From the NCBI GenBank assembly GCA_964412395.1, contig CAYPOY010000157.1, positions 1 to 11,260 on the forward strand: DNA of 11,260 bases, given 5' to 3'. A program made the position numbers and the translations under genes. Shown here piece by piece: positions 5,630 to 11,260 of the stretch. Numbering within the stretch: the stretch's first letter is position 1; every line of letters starts with the position of its first letter. The notes below the pieces were generated by a model that saw only the letters and a list, made by a program, of their open reading frames with translations, had not been told where the DNA came from and searched no databases. Source of the DNA: CAYPOY01 sp964412395 (GTDB lineage: Bacteria > Chloroflexota > Anaerolineae > B4-G1).

Positions 5630-7462
5630 ATGATGGGAGGATACGCTGGTAAAATCCTGCGAGTGAACCTGACAGAGGGAAAGATCACCGAAGAAAAGCC
5701 GAGTGACGAGCTGATCAAGGACTACATCGGCGGTCGAGGCTGGGGCATAAAGATCCTCTATGACGAGTTAGAGCCCCGGATAGACCCGCTAGGCCCGGAG
5801 AACAAGATGGTCTTCAGCGTTGGGCCTCTATGTGGGACCAAAGCCCAGTCGTTCGCGCGATGGCTGGTGCAGTTCAAATCGCCGCTCACGGGCATTTACT
5901 GCAGATCCTCGGCCGGAGGCTCCTTTGGCGCGCAGCTCAAATTCGCAGGCCTGGACGCGATCATCGTCGAAGGGAAGGCGGAGAAGCCCGTATATCTGTG
6001 GATCCACGACGGTGAGTACGAGATCAGAGACGCATCAGAGTTGTGCGGCCTGGACACTATTGCCACAGAGGAGCGCATCAGGGAGGAAGTCGGCGAACCC
6101 AGGGCACCGGTAGCGTGCATCGGCCCGGCAGGAGAGAACCTTGTGAAGTTCTCAGCCATCATGGCTGAACAACGGGCGGCAGCGAGAGGAGGGGGGGCCT
6201 GTGTCATGGGCTCCAAGAACCTCAAAGCCATTGCCGTGCGCGGCACTGGCAAGGTGGAGATAGCCATGCCCGATCTGTTCGGTATCGTCGTCAAGGGGCA
6301 GATCGGTGGATATAAGGCCCTAGCGCCGCTGATGGGCCCTGGTGGTTTCACCGAGACGGGTACGAGGCTTCTCCCCTTCACGAATGCACTCGGCATGTAC
6401 CCTACGAAGAACTTCAGGGAAGGTGTTCTAGCCGAATGGCCCAAACTTGGCGCAGAGGAATACCTGAAGCTCCAGGTAGAGAGAGAGGGGTGCTATGGTT
6501 GCATGATACGCTGTGGTGCCTTCATGCGCATGAAGGGGGGCAAGTACGATGGCGTGGAGTGCGAAGGACCGGAATACGAAGAGATCTGGGCCATGTCCGG
6601 TCCCATCAACAGCGCAGACATGGGCTTCACCATAGCGTCCAGCAGAATCTGCGATGAATTGGGGCTTGACTCAATCTCGACAGGGATGGTCATCGGCTTC
6701 GCCTATGAGCTCTATGAGAAGGGGATCATCACGAAAGAGGACACGGATGGCCTGGAGCTGAAGTACGGTGACTCGGACGCGGCCATGGAGCTCATTAAGA
6801 AGATAGCGACCAGGGAGGGATTCGGCGGCATCCTGGCCGAAGGCACACGGCTTGCCGCCCAAAAGATCGGCGGATGCGCGGAGAAATACGCGATCCAGGT
6901 GAAAGGGCTCGAATTGCCCGGTTACGATCCCAGGGGCGGGAAGGCTCATGGGCTCAATATGCTAACCTCAACCATCGGGGCAAGTCACTGTATGGGATAC
7001 TCACCGCAGGAGATATTCAACATCCCCTTACCGAGAGCGGTTGACCGATTCGGCACGGAGGGCAAAGGGCTGTTAACGAAGTACAACCAGGACGCCACTG
7101 CCACGCTGGAAACGGGTATCGGCTGCACCTTTCCGCTATGTTTCTTCGCCCTAACTCCAGGACTATACAGCAAGCTCCTGTCAGCCGCCACAGGGATGAT
7201 GGAGTTCTCCGACCCGAACTACCTATGGAAGACTGGCGAGAGGATCTACAACCTGGAGAGGATGTTCAACGTGAGGGAAGGCCTGTCGAGGAAGGATGAC
7301 AACTACCCAGACAGGATAAAGCACGAGGTGATGACCACCGGGCCAGCGGCGAAACAGGTCTTCGAGCAGGAACAACTTCTGGATATGTACTACGAGGCAC
7401 GAGGTTGGGACGTGGAAACGGGTATACCAACCAAGAGCAAACTAAAGGAACTGGGCCTGTAA
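5630..7462 (+). CDS. aor: Canonical aldehyde ferredoxin oxidoreductase
   Basis: This 610-residue protein is of normal family length. The expected role is reversible oxidation of an aldehyde to an acid at a W (or Mo) bis-pterin centre with ferredoxin as electron partner, in the cytoplasm. Visible motifs: YIGGRGWGIK near residue 32; Fe-S ligands C288, C291 and C295 (CYGCMIRC) and C499 (GIGCTF), the first three with the same numbers as in P. furiosus AOR; EGPEYEE at 312-318 with the likely catalytic Glu; ELPGYDPRGG with D433-R435 for pterin binding; and H453 in GASHC, equivalent to the known active-site His448. AAGGAGG inside the end of the preceding gene drives the ATG at 5630 (ATG 5633 is the alternative). 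The aldehyde used cannot be read from the sequence. Confidence 0.93.
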   Translation: MMGGYAGKILRVNLTEGKITEEKPSDELIKDYIGGRGWGIKILYDELEPRIDPLGPENKMVFSVGPLCGTKAQSFARWLVQFKSPLTGIYCRSSAGGSFGAQLKFAGLDAIIVEGKAEKPVYLWIHDGEYEIRDASELCGLDTIATEERIREEVGEPRAPVACIGPAGENLVKFSAIMAEQRAAARGGGACVMGSKNLKAIAVRGTGKVEIAMPDLFGIVVKGQIGGYKALAPLMGPGGFTETGTRLLPFTNALGMYPTKNFREGVLAEWPKLGAEEYLKLQVEREGCYGCMIRCGAFMRMKGGKYDGVECEGPEYEEIWAMSGPINSADMGFTIASSRICDELGLDSISTGMVIGFAYELYEKGIITKEDTDGLELKYGDSDAAMELIKKIATREGFGGILAEGTRLAAQKIGGCAEKYAIQVKGLELPGYDPRGGKAHGLNMLTSTIGASHCMGYSPQEIFNIPLPRAVDRFGTEGKGLLTKYNQDATATLETGIGCTFPLCFFALTPGLYSKLLSAATGMMEFSDPNYLWKTGERIYNLERMFNVREGLSRKDDNYPDRIKHEVMTTGPAAKQVFEQEQLLDMYYEARGWDVETGIPTKSKLKELGL

Positions 7463-7525
7463 TTCGCAGAGGAGTTCGGAGTAGGAGAATAAGCCCGAGG
7501 ATCTTGGCATAGGCTGCCATCGAAA

Positions 7526-7582
7526 GAGCATCCTCACTCTGATTTCGCCGGGCCAACCTGGCAAGACAGAGTGAGGATGTTC
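7526..7582. terminator. Long hairpin between convergent genes, probable bidirectional terminator
   Basis: A 13-bp perfect stem (7529-7541 with 7567-7579) extends to 16 bp with one G-T pair. Inside it, after a small internal loop, GCCGGG-CCAA-CCTGGC (7547-7562) forms a second stem. It lies between the AOR stop (7462) and the radical SAM stop (7637). T-tracts on both sides are weak (CATTTT rightwards, CTCTTT leftwards), so it may act partly by protecting mRNA ends. The rest of 7463-7636 shows no gene. Confidence 0.7.
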
Positions 7583-7636
7583 GCATTTTGGGGCCTGGGG
7601 ATAGGCCAAAATCAGATGATTGAAGGTATCTGGCAC

Positions 7637-8932
7637 TTACCCACGTAGTTCTTCCAGTGTCACTACGATGTCGGCATATAATGATTTGATCTCCTCCAAC
7701 GCAAGGTGTTTTGTGGCACACACCGGCCCACGGCTGGTGGAAAAATAGTTCCAATTATCTGACAGAATGGTGATGCCCAACTCCTTCGCGTTCTCGTAGA
7801 GGTAAGTCCCTGGATAGGGAGCGGTAAATGAGAGAGTTACGGCGGCTCCGAGCCTGGCCATCTCCACCATGAGTCTCTTCGTCTGCAACACCGTTTCGCT
7901 CGTATCTTCCGGGTGGGGTATCATAAAACTGCAAAACACCCCTATCCCCGCCTCCAATGCGCACCTGACCGCATCTCTCACCTGTTTTAAGGTGATTCCT
8001 TTCTGTATCGAGTCGAGTATTCCCTGTGAACCGGACTCGATTCCATACGTGACTGTTGTGCAGCCAACGTGAGCCATTCTTTCCAGCATATCCCTGGTTA
8101 CAGTATTCACACGAGTTGAACACTGCCACTGCACATCAACGCCTGATTCCTCAATTAAATCACAGATTCTTAGTGTTCTATCTCGGAAGACAGTAAATGT
8201 ATCGTCAATGAACGTGAAGAACCGGCATCCATGCTTTTCGACCAGGTGGACGACCTCATTAATCACGCCCTGTGGGCTCCTCAGGCGATATCTGGACCCG
8301 CCCATAGCCCCTGCTGCGCAAAAGATGCAGTTGTAAGGGCAGCCCCTTGCTGTCAGTATGTTTCCAGGATATTGGTATAGAGAAAGGGGAAACAGGTGAT
8401 GTGCTGGCAAAGGTAGCGCATCTAAACTGCTGATAAAGGGTCTGGGCGCATTGGATATGCATCTTCCATTTCTCATGAAGGTGATCCCCTTGATTTCATC
8501 CAGGGAGCCGGCGCCATCCCTGAAGTGTTTTACCAGTTCCAACATGGAAAACTCGCCTTCATTCCTGACAACGATGTCAACCTCAGCCGTGTTCACCGCA
8601 TCACAGGGAACAAAGGTCACGTGAGGGCCGCCCATAATCGTGACTATTTCTGGATTGATCCCCTTGGCCACCCTGGCCATTTCCAGCGCGCTCGAGTAGG
8701 TTTCAGTGTATGCTGAGATCCCCACTAAAGTGGGGCATTCCTCCTCAATCTTTCTTTTCAGCGTTTCGAGGTTCATGGATGGAATGTTCATATCCATGGC
8801 TGCCACATCTATACCATGCTCGATCAACAGAGCGCCTATGTAGGCCAGGCCGAGTGGGGGTGAGGAACGACCTTGCCGATACAAATCCAGCGGACTCGCT
8901 ATCGGGCAATTAACTAAGAATACATCGGCCAA
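7637..8932 (-). CDS. B12-binding-domain radical SAM protein
   Basis: The product has 431 residues. Residues ~1-140 form a cobalamin-binding-type Rossmann domain (SPPLGLAYIGALLIEHG; LVGISAYTET; VTIMGGPHVTF). Residues ~190-400 form the radical SAM barrel with C198-x3-C202-x2-C205 in ARGCPYNCIFC, later FTFIDDTF and TYGIESGSQGILDSIQKG. Family members use a 4Fe-4S cluster and S-adenosylmethionine, many with B12, for methylations or ring rearrangements. The classical DxHxxG B12 motif is not seen, so base-off cobalamin binding is uncertain. The start is TTG at 8930-8932, chosen because GGAGGTGA lies just upstream and the sequence from it begins with a typical first strand. It is probably cotranscribed with the upstream regulator (45-bp gap). 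Substrate unknown. Confidence 0.88.
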   Translation of the reverse strand: MADVFLVNCPIASPLDLYRQGRSSPPLGLAYIGALLIEHGIDVAAMDMNIPSMNLETLKRKIEEECPTLVGISAYTETYSSALEMARVAKGINPEIVTIMGGPHVTFVPCDAVNTAEVDIVVRNEGEFSMLELVKHFRDGAGSLDEIKGITFMRNGRCISNAPRPFISSLDALPLPAHHLFPLSLYQYPGNILTARGCPYNCIFCAAGAMGGSRYRLRSPQGVINEVVHLVEKHGCRFFTFIDDTFTVFRDRTLRICDLIEESGVDVQWQCSTRVNTVTRDMLERMAHVGCTTVTYGIESGSQGILDSIQKGITLKQVRDAVRCALEAGIGVFCSFMIPHPEDTSETVLQTKRLMVEMARLGAAVTLSFTAPYPGTYLYENAKELGITILSDNWNYFSTSRGPVCATKHLALEEIKSLYADIVVTLEELRG

Positions 8933-8977
8933 CTCTCACCTCCATAAACTTCGAGTTCCTACTGTGCTCTTTCAGCC

Positions 8978-10597
8978 TCAGGGAAGCAGACCGGCTTCCT
9001 CTAACCTGCGGCGCAAAGTCACGAGTTCTGTGACATCCTGGACGAAAAGTACTGCCCCCTCCAATTCCCCCTCACTACCTTTCAGTGGAAGGTATTTAAT
9101 ATCGCAGATAGTTTCTGCTTCCCTCTCGTGGAAGGGGGGAATCGAGATGTTGTGCCTTTCAACCATCTCACCGGTTCGCAAAAGCATATCAAACGTCTCC
9201 ACAGCCTCTGGCGATGTCGCCAATACCGGCAATACCTCAAACTCCATTCCTCCCAATGCCTCTTCCCGCTTGAGCCCGGTCAACTCCTCCATAGCCTTGT
9301 TGAAAGTCAGGATTCTCAGGTCCTTGTCCACAACCTCGATGGCGATGGGCATTTCTTCCAGGATATCTTCGTAACGTTTTCGGAGGACTGCCTCTCGTTT
9401 TGCCAGCTTGGCCATCTGCTGACAGAGGTGCGCACGATGAATGATCAGCGCTGCCTGGCTGGCAATAGTGGTCAGGAACCGTTCCTCGTCCGGCTTCCAA
9501 TGTCGTGGTGCATAACTACTGATGTGGAAAACTCCTATCACCTCACCTTTTACTTTCAACGGCAGGCAAATCGTCGAGGCTATGCCCCTCACGAGATCTT
9601 TGACAGCAGGCGGAAGGCAGGGAGCATTAGCCAGGTCTGCGCTGGAGTATATCTTCCCCTGTTCCAGTACCCAGCAGTCAGTGATACCCTCTCCACCGCT
9701 CATTCTGATCTGCCGCATCTCGTCCGGGTAGCCCTGCACCGCGTGCACCTGGTAATCTCCACGCAATGGATTCCGCAGAAATACGATGCCCGCATCTGCC
9801 CCCATTACTTCGATGGTACCGGCCAGAAACCTGTCCAACAATCGCTTCAGGTCAACCTCCATCTGCATATCGTGGCTGATCCATTCGATGAGCATTAGCT
9901 CCTCAACGTGGCGTTGGTGCTGGCGCAACCGGTCGCTATCCACGATCAGGCTCGCCAGATAGACAGCAATCATCTTCAGAATATTGACTTCGCTGGGATA
10001 GAATTGGTAGCGCTGGGTGGAAACGAGGTGGAATACACCCAGCGTCACGCCACGATAGGTCAGAGGGACACAGATAGCCTGAAAAGTGCCGTTTACTCCG
10101 GGCAGGTCTACGTTCAGATGTTCGTAGCCCACCGGCAGCCCATCTCGCATCACCCTCGTGGTGATAGGGTTACCGGCCCAGGTGCTGGCCGCTTCGCTGG
10201 ACACGCCGTAGGCAGCCAGCAGGTGGAGTTCCTCGTGGCTATCCAGGGCAAAGACGGCCCCAACGTCGGCCTGGAACGAGTCTCCTAGCAGGCGAATAGA
10301 TTCGTATGCCACTTCTTCGAGAGAGGATGGGTTGGAAGCTATTTGATTGATAAAGGTCGGCAGGGTAGTTTCCGGTCGTGCCCGGTAATCGTGCCCTTGT
10401 TCAAACACTGCGACAGAATGTTGCAAGAGCCGGTCCAAGTCTTCCCTTCCATAACGCCGGTGTCCTCCAGGCGTGCGAACAGGACGGATCAGCCCGTGAT
10501 CCTCTGCTTTGAGCAGGGTAGCACGACTCACGCCCAGGTATAGACATGCCTCTCCTATGGGTATCAGTCGTTTGCGACGTGGTACATTATTGTTCAT
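8978..10597 (-). CDS. MerR-type HTH, GAF, GAF, PAS domain regulator
   Basis: This 539-residue soluble protein combines, in order, a MerR/excisionase-type winged HTH (residues 10-58, IPIGEACLYLGVSRATLLKA and the wing signature TPGGHRRY at 42-49), a first GAF domain (~75-225), a second GAF domain (~245-395, ending IASQAALIIHRA), a short coiled linker (KLAKREAVLRKRYED) and a PAS domain (~405-528, PIAIEVVDKDLRILTFNKAMEELTG). There is no kinase, cyclase or phosphodiesterase domain, so it should sense small molecules, redox or light-like cues directly and act on DNA as a one-component regulator (inference). The ATG at 10595-10597 has GGATGGA upstream. Its likely targets are its own operon with the radical SAM gene, and possibly the AOR operon. 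Ligands are unknown. Confidence 0.88.
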   Translation of the reverse strand: MNNNVPRRKRLIPIGEACLYLGVSRATLLKAEDHGLIRPVRTPGGHRRYGREDLDRLLQHSVAVFEQGHDYRARPETTLPTFINQIASNPSSLEEVAYESIRLLGDSFQADVGAVFALDSHEELHLLAAYGVSSEAASTWAGNPITTRVMRDGLPVGYEHLNVDLPGVNGTFQAICVPLTYRGVTLGVFHLVSTQRYQFYPSEVNILKMIAVYLASLIVDSDRLRQHQRHVEELMLIEWISHDMQMEVDLKRLLDRFLAGTIEVMGADAGIVFLRNPLRGDYQVHAVQGYPDEMRQIRMSGGEGITDCWVLEQGKIYSSADLANAPCLPPAVKDLVRGIASTICLPLKVKGEVIGVFHISSYAPRHWKPDEERFLTTIASQAALIIHRAHLCQQMAKLAKREAVLRKRYEDILEEMPIAIEVVDKDLRILTFNKAMEELTGLKREEALGGMEFEVLPVLATSPEAVETFDMLLRTGEMVERHNISIPPFHEREAETICDIKYLPLKGSEGELEGAVLFVQDVTELVTLRRRLEEAGLLP

Positions 10598-10624
10598 GAT
10601 GTTCCATCCATATTTCCTGTGACT

Positions 10625-10654
10625 ATTTTAGCGCAGTTTATCGATCTTGTCCAA
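10625..10654 (-). promoter_or_regulatory. Candidate promoter of the regulator/radical SAM operon
   Basis: On the minus strand TTGGAC (10649-10654) and TAAAAT (10625-10630) are 18 bp apart; reading the -35 as TGGACA gives 17 bp. The -10 matches five of six consensus bases. The start would fall near 10618, about 20 nt before the ATG. Confidence 0.5.
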
Positions 10655-10658
10655 CTCG

Positions 10659-10922
10659 TTAGTTGTTCAAAGCAAGTCCAGAGCGACTAAAGTCGCCACT
10701 ACGGTTTTCTATTGACTGTGAATGAGTGCTGGCAGGCAGCGGGTGCAGACCCATAAACCCTGCCCCTGGTGCCGGACGGGCACCAGGTGGGCCTCGTCCT
10801 CGCCCACTTCGCAGCGAAAGCACCGCTGGGCGATGTAGGCCGGGCCGCGTTCGTGTGCCAGCGCCTCGGCCTTTTCCTCGTCGAAGGCGAGGGCCTCCCG
10901 CGTCTCGATGCTCAACGCCCCG
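10659..10922. repeat. Direct repeat block A, copy 2
   Basis: This is the second copy of 1951-2210, same orientation, with a 4-nt insertion (caag) near the left end. It contains only the right arm of the palindromic repeat (10684-10703); the left arm is reduced to a short degenerate piece. The other end is at 'caacgccccg', where 171 bases present in copy 1 (2211-2381) are replaced by 14 unrelated bases. Confidence 0.9.
10709..10915 (-). pseudogene. Truncated ferredoxin copy retaining only the linker and Cys4 tail
   Basis: The frame encodes 68 residues nearly identical to residues 60-125 of the ferredoxin at 2000-2377 (7 differences in 66 by my count) plus one extra C-terminal Gln. It keeps both CxxC pairs (CFRC, CTRC) but the whole Fe-S cluster domain is gone, with the break exactly at the end of block A. 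No ATG is available; a TTG at 10913-10915 could start it, but the nearest GGGG is too close for a good ribosome binding site. It lies 21 bases downstream of an intact NifU-like gene. Either it is a decaying fragment, or a short metal-binding protein is made from it; the reading frame is unbroken. Confidence 0.75.
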
Positions 10923-10936
10923 ATTGTCCCTTTCCC

Positions 10937-11179
10937 CTATACCGCTTTTACGCCTGTCACTTCAGGAACCTGTTGCTTCAATATACGTTCGATGCCCATC
11001 TTTAACGTCATCGTCGAGGCCGGGCACCCCCGGCAGGCGCCGACGAGTCTCACAGAGACGATGCCTTCATCGTCCACGTTGACCAACTCTACGTCCCCGC
11101 CGTCCGCCTGGAGGCCCGGTCTGATGGCCGTCAGGGTCTTTTCCACTTTTTGCTTCAAGGCATTCTGTTCTGTATTCAT
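10937..11179 (-). CDS. NifU C-terminal domain protein, second copy
   Basis: The product is 80 residues with all family landmarks intact: IRPGLQADGGDVELVNVDD, then C49-x2-C52 in GACRGCPASTMTLKMG. It differs from the copy at 2382-2624 at 17 of 80 positions, mostly outside the motif and concentrated at both ends. The ribosome binding site AAGGAG is preserved in the vestige of a lost ferredoxin 3' end. Because the frame and key residues survive despite this divergence, it is probably still functional and under selection (inference). No promoter is evident in the 80 bases before the window edge. Confidence 0.92.
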   Translation of the reverse strand: MNTEQNALKQKVEKTLTAIRPGLQADGGDVELVNVDDEGIVSVRLVGACRGCPASTMTLKMGIERILKQQVPEVTGVKAV

Positions 11180-11184
11180 CTGCT

Positions 11185-11208
11185 TTACTCCTTTTTCGAT
11201 CTATTTTC
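11185..11208 (-). pseudogene. Vestige of a ferredoxin 3' end upstream of the second NifU copy
   Basis: The minus strand reads the codons for E-N-R-S-K-K-E and a TAA, matching the last seven codons (ENKSKKE) of the ferredoxin at 2630-2875. Upstream, the similarity is lost. The piece survives because it holds the ribosome binding site of the next gene. The remaining 11209-11260 shows no recognisable feature. Confidence 0.7.
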
Positions 11209-11260
11209 CTGATTCTAACGTTTTCTGTGGTCACCTTCGATACCCTCCCATTGAAGCGGA

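Noticed and set aside
9128..9898. A 256-codon plus-strand open frame
   Set aside because: It is antisense to the GAF/PAS regulator, whose domains are clear throughout; the product shows no family features.
1..11260. CRISPR array, tRNA, rRNA, transposase or phage genes
   Set aside because: No regularly spaced short repeats, cloverleaf-like sequence, ribosomal RNA segment or transposase/integrase motif was seen on either strand.

Overview
The window looks like chromosomal DNA of an anaerobic or facultative bacterium with a tungsten/molybdenum-pterin metabolism. The evidence is two tandem genes of the aldehyde:ferredoxin oxidoreductase (AOR) family, small ferredoxins, NifU-type Fe-S proteins and a B12-binding-type radical SAM protein. 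Gene style suggests Chloroflexota (Anaerolineae-like): moderately high GC, AGGAGG-type ribosome binding sites, a MerR-HTH/GAF/GAF/PAS regulator, a Ser/Thr-kinase-like fragment and a CGACTAAAGTCG palindromic repeat. That placement is an inference with no marker gene behind it.

Left part (1-3040), all on the minus strand. A Crp/Fnr-type regulator runs off the left edge. It is preceded by a short, frameshifted piece resembling a Ser/Thr kinase N-terminus. Then comes a compact operon read right to left: 2[4Fe-4S] ferredoxin, NifU C-terminal domain protein, ferredoxin with a Cys4 tail, a palindromic repeat, a MoaD/ThiS-fold protein lacking the usual GG end, a DUF166 protein, and a clear intrinsic terminator. 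Upstream of the first ferredoxin are a candidate promoter overlapping an inverted repeat and the last ~30 codons of a lost histidine kinase.

Centre (3041-7636), plus strand. A textbook promoter (TTGACA-17-TATAAT) is followed by a ~460-nt leader rich in hairpins but without a convincing gene. Then come two adjacent AOR-family genes separated by one base. The first resembles the BamB branch and has non-canonical Fe-S and active-site residues. The second is a canonical AOR whose key residues match positions known from Pyrococcus furiosus AOR. A long hairpin separates them from the convergent genes to the right.

Right part (7637-11260), minus strand. A regulator with HTH, two GAF and one PAS domain lies 45 bp upstream of a radical SAM gene, and the two probably form an operon. 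To its right is a second, decayed copy of the NifU/ferredoxin cassette: an intact NifU-like gene, a ferredoxin that has lost its Fe-S half but kept its Cys4 tail, and half of the palindromic repeat. The AOR/regulator block is thus bracketed by direct repeats about 8.6 kb apart.

A working model (inference) is a sensor-controlled tungstoenzyme island: AOR proteins passing electrons to the adjacent ferredoxins, with NifU, MoaD-like and DUF166 proteins in support, possibly under control of the leader RNA and the GAF/PAS regulator.
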